Source: Sphingomonas sp. S2-65
GTDB taxonomy: Bacteria > Pseudomonadota > Alphaproteobacteria > Sphingomonadales > Sphingomonadaceae
NCBI RefSeq assembly: GCF_021513175.1
Contig: NZ_CP090953.1
Span: 2,724,501 to 2,788,500 of the forward strand
Direction of reading: 5' to 3'
DNA: 64,000 bases
Made by a program: the position numbers and the translations under genes. The notes under the pieces were generated by a model. That model made no database searches. It saw only the letters and a list, made by a program, of their open reading frames with translations, and had not been told where the DNA came from. Below, one piece after another: positions 1 through 11,413 of this stretch. Positions within the stretch are counted from its first letter, which is position 1, and every line of letters starts with the position of its first letter.

Positions 1-504
1 CTTGTCGGTCATGTTCGACAGCGCGGCGTTGGCCTTGCCCTCGGCCACCGACTTCTTCGACGCGTCGACATGCGTCACGCGCGCGCCTGCCGCGGCCAGA
101 GCCAGCGTGCCCACGCCGGTATAGCCGAACAGGTTCATGCACTCGGGCGCGTCCATGCCTTCGATGCGCCCGCGCATCCAGTCCCACACCGGCGCCATGT
201 CGGGGAAGAAGCCAAGATGCCGGAACGGCGTGTTCTGTGCAGTGAAGCGCACTTCGCGCCAGCGCAGCGGCCAGCCGTCCTGCGGCACGGCGCGGGCGAA
301 CTGCCAGCGGCCGCCGCCTTCCTCGTCCGATCCGGGGATGAACTCGGCGTCGGCATCCCAGTCTTCCGAGGCCGGCGCCCACATCGCCTGCGGCTCGGGA
401 CGGATGAAGCGGAAGCGGCCATAGCGCTCGAGCTTGCGGCCATGGCCGCTGTCGATCAGCCCATAGTCCGCCCAGGGCTCGCCGGTCATCGTCACCAGGT
501 TCAT
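1..504 (-). CDS. Class I SAM-dependent methyltransferase, C-terminus cut by window edge
   Basis: The first 168 residues of a methyltransferase are visible; the rest runs off the left edge. A loose N-terminal region (residues 1-110) is followed by motif I (FGYTGVGTLALAAAGA) and an acidic second strand end (HVDASKKSV), which bind S-adenosylmethionine. The arrangement resembles RlmI-like rRNA cytosine methyltransferases, but the catalytic motifs lie outside the window, so the substrate is open. The ATG overlaps the thrC stop in an ATGA junction, so translation is probably coupled to thrC and it is the last visible gene of the ctaE-thrC run. Family is clear; function is inferred. Confidence 0.8.
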   Translation of the reverse strand, partial: MNLVTMTGEPWADYGLIDSGHGRKLERYGRFRFIRPEPQAMWAPASEDWDADAEFIPGSDEEGGGRWQFARAVPQDGWPLRWREVRFTAQNTPFRHLGFFPDMAPVWDWMRGRIEGMDAPECMNLFGYTGVGTLALAAAGARVTHVDASKKSVAEGKANAALSNMTDK

Positions 505-1892
505 GGGCGCGGCACTGCCCGCTCGGCAATATAGCCGGTCACGGCCTCATAAGTGCCGGGCAGCACGTCATAACGCTCCTCGCGCTGGTGCAGGTCGCCT
601 ACCCGTGCCGGCACCGCGGGACGCTGGCCGGTGGCGCGCTCGACCGCGTCGGCGAACTTGGCCGGATGCGCCGTCGCCAGCGTCACCACCGGGATTGCGG
701 GATCCAGCCCGCTCGCCCGCGCGGCGGCAAGTCCGATGCCGGTATGCGGATCAAGGACCTGACCTGTCTCCGAACATGCCCAGCGCATCGCCTCGTTCAT
801 CGTGTCGGCCCCGATCGACGCGCTGGCGAACAGCCCCGCCGCACCGTCGCGCTGGGCATTGGTCAACTGCATCGCCCGGGCCGCCTCGAACCCGCGCATC
901 TGGTCGCCGACCGGCGCACCGGCGAGGTCGAACAGCAGCCGCTCGAAATTGGAGCTCACCTGGATGTCCATCGACGGCGCCGCGGTCGGCGTGACGGTGC
1001 CGGTCGAGTAATCGCCGGTGGAGAGCGCGCGGTGGAGGATGTCGTTGACGTTGGTCGCGACGATCAGCTTGGCGATCGGCAGCCCCATCCGCGCTGCGAC
1101 ATAACCGGCGAACACGTCGCCGAAATTGCCGGTTGGTACCGAGAACGCGACCGGCTTGTCGGGGGCGCCCAGCCGGACCGCGGCGTAGAAATAATAGACC
1201 ACCTGCGCCATCAGCCGCGCCCAGTTGATCGAATTCACCGCCGACAGCTGGAAGCGTCCGGCGAAACCGGGATCGTTGAACATCGCCTTCACCAGCGCCT
1301 GCGCGTCGTCGAAGCTGCCGTCGATGGCGATGTTGTGGACGTTGGGCGCCAGCACCGTGGTCATCTGCCGCCGCTGCACTTCGGACACGCGGCCCTTGGG
1401 GTGCAGCATGAAGATGTCGACGCCGATCCGCCCGGCCACTGCGTCGATCGCCGCCGATCCCGTGTCGCCGGAGGTCGCGCCGACGATCGTCAGCTGCGTG
1501 CTGCCGCCCGCCAGGAACCGCTCGAACAACTGGCCCAGCAACTGAAGCGCGACATCCTTGAACGCCAGCGTCGGCCCGTGGAACAGCTCCAGCAGCCAGT
1601 GCCGCTCGTCGAGCTGGACCAGCGGCGTCACCGCGGCGTACGCGAAGCGGCCATAGGCAGTGGTGCACAGCGCCCGCAGCGCGTCCTCGTCCAGGTCGGG
1701 CTGGACGAAGGGCAGCATCACCCGCACCGCCGTCTCGACATAGGACAGGCCGGCAAGCCCCGCGATCTCGTCGCGGCTGAACTCGGGCCAATGCTCGGGC
1801 ACATACAGGCCGCCATCGCTGGCGAGCCCCGCCAGGGTCACGTCTCGAAAGCCGAGAGAAGGCGCGGTGCCGCGGGTGCTCTGATAGCGCAT
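501..1892 (-). CDS. thrC: Threonine synthase
   Basis: Converts O-phosphohomoserine to threonine with pyridoxal phosphate in the cytoplasm. The 463-residue protein starts with the family's typical N-terminus (MRYQSTRG), has the PLP lysine at about K112 in LAFKDVALQ, and the phosphate-cup stretch GATSGDTGSAA. Length fits the long (fungal/proteobacterial) thrC class. A GTG six bases upstream is also in frame, but the ATG matches the family start better. It lies 47 bases after the SURF1 gene and overlaps the methyltransferase by four bases, so a housekeeping amino-acid gene is attached to the tail of the oxidase cluster. Confidence 0.97.
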   Translation of the reverse strand: MRYQSTRGTAPSLGFRDVTLAGLASDGGLYVPEHWPEFSRDEIAGLAGLSYVETAVRVMLPFVQPDLDEDALRALCTTAYGRFAYAAVTPLVQLDERHWLLELFHGPTLAFKDVALQLLGQLFERFLAGGSTQLTIVGATSGDTGSAAIDAVAGRIGVDIFMLHPKGRVSEVQRRQMTTVLAPNVHNIAIDGSFDDAQALVKAMFNDPGFAGRFQLSAVNSINWARLMAQVVYYFYAAVRLGAPDKPVAFSVPTGNFGDVFAGYVAARMGLPIAKLIVATNVNDILHRALSTGDYSTGTVTPTAAPSMDIQVSSNFERLLFDLAGAPVGDQMRGFEAARAMQLTNAQRDGAAGLFASASIGADTMNEAMRWACSETGQVLDPHTGIGLAAARASGLDPAIPVVTLATAHPAKFADAVERATGQRPAVPARVGDLHQREERYDVLPGTYEAVTGYIAERAVPRP

Positions 1893-1939
1893 CGGCACCG
1901 GTTAGCGCTCGTAGCTGGCCGTCACAAGATAGGCATTGT

Positions 1940-2548
1940 TTAGCGCGGCTTCCGCGCCCGCAGCCGCAGCGCGAGGACATAGATCACCACCGCCGCCGCT
2001 GCGAACAGGAACCACTGCACCGCATAGCCCAGATGGTTGTTGGGTACCGACGACATATCGGGCGCGGCGTTGCGCTCCAGCCCGGCTGGCGGCGTGTCGG
2101 CCACCAGCATCAGCCGCTGCTTGCGGCGGTCGAACAGGCTGGCGATCATCGGGCGCGCGCCGGGCGCATGGCTGATATAGCCCCGCACCGGCCCGCCCTT
2201 CCACATCGGCTTGGCCAGCGGATCGCGCGTGGTGCCCAGCTGCACGATCACCCCCGGGCCCTCGGCCCCGGTGCGGCATTCGACGATCAGCCGGAACCCC
2301 GCGGCGCCGGCACCGGCCATGGTGCTCGACACCGGCTCCAGGCACATCGCCGAGGTGCGGCGGAACAGCAGCGCGTCATCGTCGGTGCGCGGAAACGCGA
2401 TCGCCGGCTTGGCCGGATTGGCCGCCAATTGCGCGAGCATCGCTTCCTTGCGCGGCCAGCGGTCGAGCAACTGCCAGAAGCCCAGGCCGATCATCGCCGC
2501 TACCGCCAGCGCAACCAGGATCGACGGCACGATCGGCACGCGCCGCAT
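1940..2548 (-). CDS. SURF1 family cytochrome oxidase assembly protein
   Basis: Inner-membrane assembly factor for heme-copper oxidase (heme a insertion is the known role of the family). The 202-residue protein has a transmembrane helix at about residues 6-24, a periplasmic loop domain, and a second helix at about 175-196 preceded by the family motif NNHLGYAVQWF. The ATG overlaps the DUF983 stop (ATGA), which chooses this start over longer in-frame extensions. Placement after ctaE and DUF983 fits its role in oxidase biogenesis. Confidence 0.93.
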   Translation of the reverse strand: MRRVPIVPSILVALAVAAMIGLGFWQLLDRWPRKEAMLAQLAANPAKPAIAFPRTDDDALLFRRTSAMCLEPVSSTMAGAGAAGFRLIVECRTGAEGPGVIVQLGTTRDPLAKPMWKGGPVRGYISHAPGARPMIASLFDRRKQRLMLVADTPPAGLERNAAPDMSSVPNNHLGYAVQWFLFAAAAVVIYVLALRLRARKPR

Positions 2549-2952
2549 CACTCGTCCTTCCGGATGCGGCCTTCGCGTGCCTTGTTGCGGAACTCCAGCG
2601 CCAGGAGCCAGCCCTTGGCGATGCGCAGCGTGAGCACGGTCATGATCAGCGTCAGCGGCAGCCACAGCAGGATATGGATCAGAAAGCTCGGCTCGAATGC
2701 GAGTTCGACGACCAGCGCCAGGATCGTCACGATCGTGCCGATCCCCAGCGTCAGAAAGACGACCGGCCCGTCGCCGACATTGAAGTCGCGGAAGTCGAGC
2801 CCGCAGTTCGAACAGGTGTCGGCATAGGCCAGATAGCTGCGGAACAGCGTCTTCGCGCCGCAGCGCGGGCACATGCCGTGAAGCCCGGAAGCGATCGGGG
2901 GAGGCAGCGCGGCGCTGCCTCCCCCGGAATTGTTGTCAGGTATTTGGTTCAC
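2548..2952 (-). CDS. DUF983 family zinc-ribbon membrane protein
   Basis: A 134-residue protein with a cytoplasmic zinc ribbon (Cys28, Cys31, Cys47, Cys50 in CPRCG...CSNCG) followed by two transmembrane helices at about residues 62-85 and 90-112. DUF983 proteins commonly sit beside ctaE in alphaproteobacteria; the molecular function is unknown. The likely start is a GTG one base after the ctaE stop; the next ATG (2874) would remove residues before the first cysteine. The stop overlaps the SURF1 ATG. A role in oxidase assembly is inferred from context only. Confidence 0.88.
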   Translation of the reverse strand: MNQIPDNNSGGGSAALPPPIASGLHGMCPRCGAKTLFRSYLAYADTCSNCGLDFRDFNVGDGPVVFLTLGIGTIVTILALVVELAFEPSFLIHILLWLPLTLIMTVLTLRIAKGWLLALEFRNKAREGRIRKDE

Positions 2953-2953
2953 G

Positions 2954-3838
2954 TCAGCCGGCGTGGACCGGCGCGCCCCAGCCACCCCAGACATAGATCG
3001 AGGCGAACAGGAACAGCCACACCACGTCGACGAAATGCCAGTACCAGGCCGCGGCCTCGAAGCCAAAATGCTGGCGCGGGGTGAAGTCGCCCTTGTACAC
3101 CCGCACCAGGTTCACGATCAGGAAGATCGTGCCGACCAGCACGTGGAAGCCGTGGAAGCCAGTCGCCATGAAGAAGGCGCCGCCATAGCTCGACCCGCCC
3201 TCGCTCGCCGCCTTGAAGGGGAACGGCGAGTGCATATACTCGTACGCCTGGACGCAGCTGAAGATCAGGCCGAGGATGATCGTCAGCCACAGGCCCTTCT
3301 TGACGCTGTCATTCTCGCCGACGCCGATCAGGCCCCACAGCCCGCGCAGCGCGCCGCCGCGCTCATTGTGGAGCAGGCCGTGATGCGCCCAGGTGACGGT
3401 GCAGCCCGAGCACAAAAGGATCAGCGTGTTGAGGAGCGGGAATTCCCAGGCGTTGATGACTTCCATGCCCTTGGGCGGCCACTGCCCGCCGACCGCTTCT
3501 ACGGTCGAGGGGAATAGCGAGAAGTCGAACCACGACCAGAACCAGCCGACGAAGAACATCACTTCCGAAGCGATGAACAGGATCATGCCATAACGCAGGT
3601 GCAGCTGCACCACGGGCGTGTGGTCGCCGCGATGCGCTTCCTTGATCACGTCGGACCACCATCCGAAGAAGGTGATCGCGATCATCGCCACGCCGGCGAA
3701 GAAGACCAGCCCGCCCGAGGCCACCGAATGCATCCACATGATGCCGCCGGACGCGAGCACCAGCGCCGCCATCGCGCCGAAAAACGGCCAGATGCTCGGC
3801 GGAAGGATATGATATTGGTGGTTCTTCGCTCCAGCCAT
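2954..3838 (-). CDS. ctaE: Cytochrome c oxidase subunit III
   Basis: Polytopic 294-residue inner-membrane subunit of the aa3-type oxidase, with about seven transmembrane helices. Recognisable family sequence includes FFVGWFWSWFDFSLFP, the EFPLLNTLILLCSG stretch, and the C-terminal HFVDVVWLFLFASIYVWGG. Subunit III stabilises the catalytic core and the proton uptake path. Start is ATG with the family N-terminus (AGAKNHQYHILPPSIWPF). It follows ctaG by 32 bases and is followed one base later by the DUF983 gene. Confidence 0.98.
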   Translation of the reverse strand: MAGAKNHQYHILPPSIWPFFGAMAALVLASGGIMWMHSVASGGLVFFAGVAMIAITFFGWWSDVIKEAHRGDHTPVVQLHLRYGMILFIASEVMFFVGWFWSWFDFSLFPSTVEAVGGQWPPKGMEVINAWEFPLLNTLILLCSGCTVTWAHHGLLHNERGGALRGLWGLIGVGENDSVKKGLWLTIILGLIFSCVQAYEYMHSPFPFKAASEGGSSYGGAFFMATGFHGFHVLVGTIFLIVNLVRVYKGDFTPRQHFGFEAAAWYWHFVDVVWLFLFASIYVWGGWGAPVHAG

Positions 3839-3870
3839 GGGCCCGTCCCTGTTCCTTGGTTTGCCGTTGC

Positions 3871-4404
3871 TTAGCTTGCCGTCTTGCCGGAATCCACCGG
3901 GTAAAACGTGTAGGAGAGCGTGATCTCCTCGACATCGCGCGTGTCCGGATCGTTCAGGATCGCCGGGTCGACATAGAAGATCACCGGCATCCGCACGGTT
4001 TCACCGGCCTGCAGCGTCTGCTGGGTGAAGCAGAAGCACTGGATCTTGGTGAAGTATTTGCCCGCCACCGTGGGCGTCACGTTGAACGTCGCGGTGCCGG
4101 TCACGGCCTTGTTGCCGGTGTTGCTCGCGGTGAAGAACGCCATGTCGCGCCCGCCGATGTCGATCGTGTCGGCGCGCCGCTCGGGCTGGAACTTCCACGG
4201 CATGCCCTGGGCGACGTTGCTGTCGAACGCGACGGTGATCTTCTGCCCCACCCGCCCGGGTGCCCGGTCGCCGCGCTGGGTGGTGCCGTCCAGCCCGGTT
4301 GCTTCGCAGAACATGCGGTACAGTGGCACGCTGGCGAACCCCAGCCCGGTCATCGAGCACACTCCCACCGCGGCGAGCAATGCGGTGCGAAGGTTGCGGT
4401 TCAC
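3871..4404 (-). CDS. ctaG: Cytochrome c oxidase assembly protein CtaG/Cox11
   Basis: Membrane-anchored periplasmic copper chaperone that delivers copper to the CuB site of subunit I. The 177-residue protein has an N-terminal anchor helix (about residues 7-25), a Cox11 beta domain, and the copper-binding CFCF motif at Cys123 and Cys125. The start is GTG, overlapping the stop of the small upstream gene in GTGA. It lies in the expected place between cyoE and ctaE. Confidence 0.96.
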   Translation of the reverse strand: MNRNLRTALLAAVGVCSMTGLGFASVPLYRMFCEATGLDGTTQRGDRAPGRVGQKITVAFDSNVAQGMPWKFQPERRADTIDIGGRDMAFFTASNTGNKAVTGTATFNVTPTVAGKYFTKIQCFCFTQQTLQAGETVRMPVIFYVDPAILNDPDTRDVEEITLSYTFYPVDSGKTAS

Positions 4405-4574
4405 GGCGCGTGGCCCTGGCTGATCTTCACCATCGAAATGGCGAACACCAGCCCGACGAACGCGAACAGCAGCACCGCCATCACGCGCGCGCGGCTCTGC
4501 TGCCGGGCGCGGATCACCTGGCTGTCGGTCAGTGCCTGCGCGGGCGGAGTGAGATCGTCGTCGCGTTCAGTCAT
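4401..4574 (-). CDS. Small CoxF-like membrane protein of the oxidase cluster
   Basis: A 57-residue protein with a charged N-terminus (about residues 1-30) and one transmembrane helix (about 31-49, [19 protein letters not shown]). It overlaps cyoE upstream (ATGA) and ctaG downstream (GTGA), so it is translated as part of the block. A short protein in this position between cyoE and ctaG is common in alphaproteobacterial oxidase clusters and is sometimes called CoxF. Its function is unknown; a role in oxidase assembly is inferred from position. Confidence 0.85.
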   Translation of the reverse strand: MTERDDDLTPPAQALTDSQVIRARQQSRARVMAVLLFAFVGLVFAISMVKISQGHAP

Positions 4575-5476
4575 GCGAACCACCGGTCGGCGACCAAAGC
4601 GCCGAACATGAGGAAGAGATACAGGATCGAATATTTGAACAATCGTTTTTCCGGCAGCATCGCGTCGCCCGGAGCCGATTGCCGCGTCGCCACCTTCAGC
4701 GCCAGCGCCAGGAACACGGCGTTCAGCGCCACCGCCGTCCACCCGTATAGCGGCCCGGTCAGCTCCAGCAGCCAGGGCGCGACCGCCGCGGCGATCATCG
4801 GCACGGTGTAGATGCCGATCTGGGTACGCGTCACCCGCTCGCCGGCCACCACCGGCAGCATCGGCACGCCGGCATTGGCGTAATCGGTCTTCACGAACAG
4901 CGCGAGCGCCCAGAAATGCGGCGGCGTCCACAAAAAGATCAAGGCGAACAGCAGCACCGGCAGCAATGCGACATCGCCGGTCGCGGCCGCCCAGCCGATC
5001 ACCGGCGGAAAGGCACCCGCCGCGCCGCCGATGACGATGTTCTGCGGCGTCCGGCGCTTCAGCCAGATCGTGTAGATGAAGACATAGAACAGGATCGAGA
5101 CGGCCAGGATGATCGTCGCCGCCACGTTGATCGCGAAATACATCAGCCCCAGGCTGAACCCGGCGAGCCCCACGCCGAAATGCAGCGCCGACTGGCGGTC
5201 CATGCGCCCGGCGGGCAGCGGCCGCCCGGCGGTCCGGCGCATCTTCGCGTCGAGATCGGACTCATACCATTGGTTCAGCGCACCCGCGGCACCCGCGCCC
5301 AATGCGATGCACAGGATCGCGGTGAAGCCGAGCACCGGATGGATCGGCACCGGCGCCGCCAGCATGCCGCACAGCCCGGTGAAGACGACCAGCGTCATCA
5401 CCCGCGGCTTGGTCAGCGCAAGGAAATCGCGCCAGTCGGCGGGAAGGGCTGCGGGTGAGGCGAGGGTGCTGGGCAT
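4571..5476 (-). CDS. ctaB: Protoheme IX farnesyltransferase (heme O synthase)
   Basis: Attaches a farnesyl group to heme b to make heme O, the precursor of heme a for the oxidase. The 301-residue UbiA-family protein is predicted to have about nine membrane helices and carries the first aspartate-rich motif [15 protein letters not shown] (residues 68-82) plus the second conserved loop [16 protein letters not shown]. Also called cyoE. Start is ATG; the preceding gene on the same strand is phzF, 69 bases away, not ctaD as in the usual cluster order. Confidence 0.96.
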   Translation of the reverse strand: MPSTLASPAALPADWRDFLALTKPRVMTLVVFTGLCGMLAAPVPIHPVLGFTAILCIALGAGAAGALNQWYESDLDAKMRRTAGRPLPAGRMDRQSALHFGVGLAGFSLGLMYFAINVAATIILAVSILFYVFIYTIWLKRRTPQNIVIGGAAGAFPPVIGWAAATGDVALLPVLLFALIFLWTPPHFWALALFVKTDYANAGVPMLPVVAGERVTRTQIGIYTVPMIAAAVAPWLLELTGPLYGWTAVALNAVFLALALKVATRQSAPGDAMLPEKRLFKYSILYLFLMFGALVADRWFA

Positions 5477-5545
5477 GACTCGCTACGGGCTATAGGGCCG
5501 CAGCGCCGCCGAAGAAAGGGGCACGCGCCGCTGTCAGCCATCCCC

Positions 5546-6433
5546 TCACACTCTGATCGTCCCCGCCATGACTGGCACGCAGGCGCCGTGGAGCGTGGCC
5601 ACGATCCCGCCTGCTTCCCGCCGCGCCTCCACCTGGAGAAGACTGGGTCGGCCCATCTCCACGCCTTGGTGGACCGTGAATGCCGCCGCCTCGCGCGCCG
5701 CATCCAGCGACAGCAGCAGGCAGGCGAGGGGGGCGTTCGCGCTCCCGGTCGCCGGGTCTTCCCACGTGCCCGCCAGCGGCGCGAACATGCGCGCGCGCAG
5801 CGTCATGGCGTCCCTGCAATAGACATGGACGGAGAAGCGATTGCCGTGTTGCGGATGCGCCGCCAGCGCCGCGCGAAAGGCGTCGATATCCGGTGCGCAG
5901 CCGGCGAGGGCGTCGGGGGTGAGTTCGGCGATGACATAGGCATTGCCGTTCGACGCGACGGTCGGCGGGTGGGTCTTCGTCACGACGTCGCCGGGATCGA
6001 GGCGTAGAACCCCGGCGATCAGTTCTGGCGGCAGGGTCTCTCCTACCGTCAAAGGTTGCGGCGTCGTGATGGCCGCACCAACCGCAGCGCCGGCACCGTC
6101 CCGCGCGATCCGCACGCGAACAAGGCCCGCTCCGATTTCGAAAACCGCCTCCCGAAGATCGGGGTCTTCGCTCGCGAGGATGAAGGCCGTGCCGACCATC
6201 GGGTGCCCCGCAAAGGCCATTTCGGCGGTCCGGTTGAAGATGCGGACACGGGCGGTGTGCGCCGGATCGGCGGGCGGCAGAACAAAGGTGGTCTCGCTCA
6301 GGTTGAACTCGGCGGCGACCGCCTGCATCGTCGCCGTGTCGAGCGTGTCGCCACCCATGACCACTGCGAGCGGGTTGCCGCCGAAGCGCGTCGTCGTGAA
6401 CACGTCCGTGGTGAAGAAGGGCAAGATAGGCAT
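5546..6433 (-). CDS. PhzF family isomerase/epimerase-like protein
   Basis: A 295-residue member of the diaminopimelate-epimerase-fold PhzF family. Seen: the N-terminal GGNPLAVV motif (about residues 18-25), the catalytic glutamate E47 in FNLSETTF, the FAGHPMVGTAF stretch, and the second-domain GTWEDPATGSANAPL. Family members isomerise small acidic or aromatic substrates; the substrate cannot be told here. ATG at 6433 is chosen because family proteins start just before PFFTTDVFT; a longer in-frame reading has no support. It is divergent from the ArsR gene with 33 bases between them, so the regulator may control it. Confidence 0.9.
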   Translation of the reverse strand: MPILPFFTTDVFTTTRFGGNPLAVVMGGDTLDTATMQAVAAEFNLSETTFVLPPADPAHTARVRIFNRTAEMAFAGHPMVGTAFILASEDPDLREAVFEIGAGLVRVRIARDGAGAAVGAAITTPQPLTVGETLPPELIAGVLRLDPGDVVTKTHPPTVASNGNAYVIAELTPDALAGCAPDIDAFRAALAAHPQHGNRFSVHVYCRDAMTLRARMFAPLAGTWEDPATGSANAPLACLLLSLDAAREAAAFTVHQGVEMGRPSLLQVEARREAGGIVATLHGACVPVMAGTIRV

Positions 6434-6466
6434 GGCAATCCCCGCTGCTATTCGCGCAGGATTGAC

Positions 6467-6799
6467 ATGCATTTCGTCGATTGGCAAACCGACGACATAA
6501 TGGGTGAGGCCGACCTTTTCCGTGCCCTGGGCAACGAGCGCCGTCTGCAGATCCTCCGCTGGCTGCGCGATCCGGTCGCGCACTTTCCTCCGCAGCGGGA
6601 CGGCGACTTGGTGGAGGATGGCGTCTGCGGCCAGTTCATCGCCGACAAGCTCGGCGTCAACGCGTCCACGCTCAGCGAGCATATGCGCGTGCTGCAGGCC
6701 AGCGGGCTCGTCACCGCCAAGCGCATCCGGCAGTGGACCTTCTACCGCCGCGACAACGACAAATTCGCCGCGATCGCCTCGATCGTGGGCGCGATCTGA
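6467..6799 (+). CDS. ArsR family winged-helix transcriptional regulator
   Basis: A 110-residue DNA-binding protein. The winged-helix segment begins at LFRALGNERRLQILRWL; the recognition helix region is GVNASTLSEHMRVLQASGLV, followed by a wing (AKRIRQWTFYRRD). The characteristic ELCVC metal site of ArsR/SmtB sensors is absent, though one cysteine (in EDGVCGQF) is present before the recognition helix, so the inducer is unknown. ATG at 6467 has an AGG at suitable spacing; an ATG at 6500 lacks an obvious ribosome site. It is divergent from phzF and 11 bases upstream of a VOC gene, so control of both is likely. Confidence 0.87.
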   Translation: MHFVDWQTDDIMGEADLFRALGNERRLQILRWLRDPVAHFPPQRDGDLVEDGVCGQFIADKLGVNASTLSEHMRVLQASGLVTAKRIRQWTFYRRDNDKFAAIASIVGAI

Positions 6800-6810
6800 A
6801 AGGGGTGCCG

Positions 6811-7209
6811 GTGTTCAGCCATGTAACGGTGGGCGTAAGCGACCTGGATCGCGCCGCATCCTTCTACGATGCACTGTTGGCACCGCTCGGGCTTGTCCAG
6901 CGCAGGGTGGAGCCTGACGGCGGACCACCGTCGCGGTGCTGGCATTTGCCCGGGGTCAACCTCCCTCGCTTTTATGCCTGTCTCCCCTTCGATGGGCGTC
7001 CCTGTTCGGCTGCCAACGGTGGCATGGTCGCGTTCCTGGCCCCTTCGCCCGAAGCCGTTGAAGACGCCTATGCCGCAGGGCTACGGGCAGGCGGCGCAGA
7101 TGAAGGCCCGCCGGGCCCTCGGCACCATTACGGCCCCGATTATTTCGGCGCCTATCTGCGCGACCCGGACGGCAACAAGGTCCATGTCGTGCATCGCGGG
7201 GATCTTTAG
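6811..7209 (+). CDS. VOC (glyoxalase/bleomycin resistance) family protein
   Basis: A 132-residue vicinal-oxygen-chelate protein. It begins with the usual first strand and helix (FSHVTVGVSDLDRAASFYD) and ends with the second module's FGAYLRDPDGNKVHVV, where a metal-binding Glu/His position is usual. Enzymes of this fold act on methylglyoxal adducts, antibiotics or aromatic compounds; no substrate can be assigned. Start chosen at GTG 6811 because AAAGGGG lies just upstream at good spacing; GTG 6805 is an alternative two codons earlier. It is probably co-transcribed with the ArsR gene. Confidence 0.87.
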   Translation: MFSHVTVGVSDLDRAASFYDALLAPLGLVQRRVEPDGGPPSRCWHLPGVNLPRFYACLPFDGRPCSAANGGMVAFLAPSPEAVEDAYAAGLRAGGADEGPPGPRHHYGPDYFGAYLRDPDGNKVHVVHRGDL

Positions 7210-7268
7210 CGCTCCGCTTTCCCGGACTGGATATGCTGGCAGTCGTTGATTTCTAATCCCACTGCAGT

Positions 7269-7294
7269 TCCCCGGCGAACGCCGGCGCCCAGTT
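7269..7294. repeat. Short interspersed repeat, copy A
   Basis: A 26-base GC-rich sequence beginning TTCCCCGGCGAACGCCGG. It recurs with few differences at 29048-29073. Each copy contains a small dyad (CCGGCG...CGCCGG). It occupies the otherwise empty stretch 7210-7398 between the convergent VOC gene and the small membrane protein gene. Confidence 0.7.
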
Positions 7295-7398
7295 GCCGCG
7301 TCGCCGAAAGCGCGACACGCCGTTTCAAAGCTCAGAAACCCGACCCTGAAGCGTGATGCCACACAGCGTCCCCGCCGTCGGGGAACAGCAACGCCAGC

Positions 7399-7671
7399 TT
7401 ACAGCGCGTTGCCCTGTTGCTGGGCAGGCGGCACTTCGTTGACGCCCTCGCGCGTCTCGCCGCTGGCCTTCTCCACCTGGTGCTTGGTCCAGAACACGAA
7501 GCCCGAACCGAACAGCGGCAACAGCGTCAGGATGGCCCAGCCCAGCCCTGCGCCGCGACTGCGCAACATGCCGCGCTTGCGCAGCACCATGCCGATCACG
7601 AACAACAGCACCGTCGCTGCGACCAGCGCCAGCACCACGCCCAAGCCGGTATTTGCGGTTCCCTGACCCAT
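7399..7671 (-). CDS. Small two-helix membrane protein, function unknown
   Basis: A 90-residue protein with a transmembrane helix at about residues 9-28 (GVVLALVAATVLLFVIGMVL), a short basic loop (RKRGMLRSRG), a second helix at about 40-58, and a polar tail rich in Glu and Gln. I do not recognise the family. ATG at 7671 is chosen because GGGAG lies nine bases upstream; an ATG at 7680 would be too close. It lies downstream of the ctaD terminator on the same strand, between the oxidase genes and the inserted VOC/ArsR/PhzF block. Confidence 0.72.
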   Translation of the reverse strand: MGQGTANTGLGVVLALVAATVLLFVIGMVLRKRGMLRSRGAGLGWAILTLLPLFGSGFVFWTKHQVEKASGETREGVNEVPPAQQQGNAL

Positions 7672-7756
7672 GGCACCCATCTCCCTGTTGCGGCTTTGCA
7701 AACGCGCCCCGTCCAGGCGGGTTGCAGCCCGGCCTCCAGGGTCGCGGAGCAGGGGC

Positions 7757-7793
7757 AAAAAAAGAGCGCCCCGGCTTGGTGGCCGAGGCGCTC
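7757..7793 (-). terminator. Intrinsic terminator after ctaD
   Basis: Read on the minus strand, GAGCGCC-TCGGC pairs with GCCGG-GGCGCTC across a CACCAA loop and is followed by seven T residues. It begins 22 bases after the ctaD stop. This is the strongest factor-independent terminator in the window and would separate ctaC-ctaD transcripts from the genes beyond. Confidence 0.88.
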
Positions 7794-7815
7794 GATTTCA
7801 CAAAGGAGCCGGTGC

Positions 7816-10663
<2,848 letters not shown>

Positions 10664-10831
10664 CGTGTGTTTTCACCCTGTTCGCGAAGGCGCCATAGGC
10701 GAGGTAAGAACTCTCCTGATCTCGGCGGCGTATACGGCCCGGGGGGCATTCTCAACCTTTTTCGGACATGGTTGCGGCGGCGCTGGGGGGTCCCTAAGAC
10801 TCCGGCAAAGCGCGAAAATGGGAGTGCAGAC

Positions 10832-11413
10832 TTGGCCGGCGACGAAATCCTCCAAGAGTTCCGGGACGCGGGAGCCCTGCTGGAGGGACATTTCATCCTG
10901 TCCTCCGGACTCCGCTCGCCGGTCTTCCTTCAAAAGATGCGCATATTTGAAGAGCCCGTGCGCAGCGAGCGGGTCTGCACGGCGCTGGCAACCCTCATCC
11001 GCGACACTTTCGGCAACATCGACATCGTCGTCTCGCCCGCGATCGGCGGCATCATCCCCGGCTACGAAACCGCCCGCGCGCTTGGCTGCAAGGCAGTGTT
11101 CGTCGAACGCGAAGACGGCGAGTTCCAGCTGCGCCGCGGCTTCGAGATTCCAGCCGGCGCCCGCGTCGTAATGGTGGAGGACATCGTCACCACCGGGCTG
11201 TCGTCGCGCGAATGCATCGCCGCGATCCGCAAGCACCCCGGCAATCTGCTGGGCGCCGCGTGCATCGTCGATCGCTCGAACGGCAAGGCCGATGTCGGCG
11301 TGCCGCTGGTTTCGCTGACCAGGCTCGACGTGCCCGCTTATCCCGCCGACCAACTTCCTCCCGAACTCGCCGCCATCCCGGCGATCAAGCCGGGGAGCCG
11401 GGTGACGGCGTGA
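10832..11413 (+). CDS. pyrE: Orotate phosphoribosyltransferase
   Basis: Transfers phosphoribose from PRPP to orotate in pyrimidine synthesis. The 193-residue protein has the PRPP loop [11 protein letters not shown] (residues 112-122) and the substrate region [14 protein letters not shown]. No ATG or GTG lies in frame at the right place; TTG at 10832 has GGGAG seven bases upstream and gives the family N-terminus (AGDEILQEF), so it is the likely start. The stop overlaps pdxJ (GTGA), making it the first gene of a plus-strand run. Confidence 0.95.
   Translation: MAGDEILQEFRDAGALLEGHFILSSGLRSPVFLQKMRIFEEPVRSERVCTALATLIRDTFGNIDIVVSPAIGGIIPGYETARALGCKAVFVEREDGEFQLRRGFEIPAGARVVMVEDIVTTGLSSRECIAAIRKHPGNLLGAACIVDRSNGKADVGVPLVSLTRLDVPAYPADQLPPELAAIPAIKPGSRVTA

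Noticed and set aside
588..1943. Long plus-strand reading frame opposite thrC
   Set aside because: It is antisense to a clear threonine synthase, rich in Arg/His/Gln as expected for a high-GC shadow, and has no recognisable domain.
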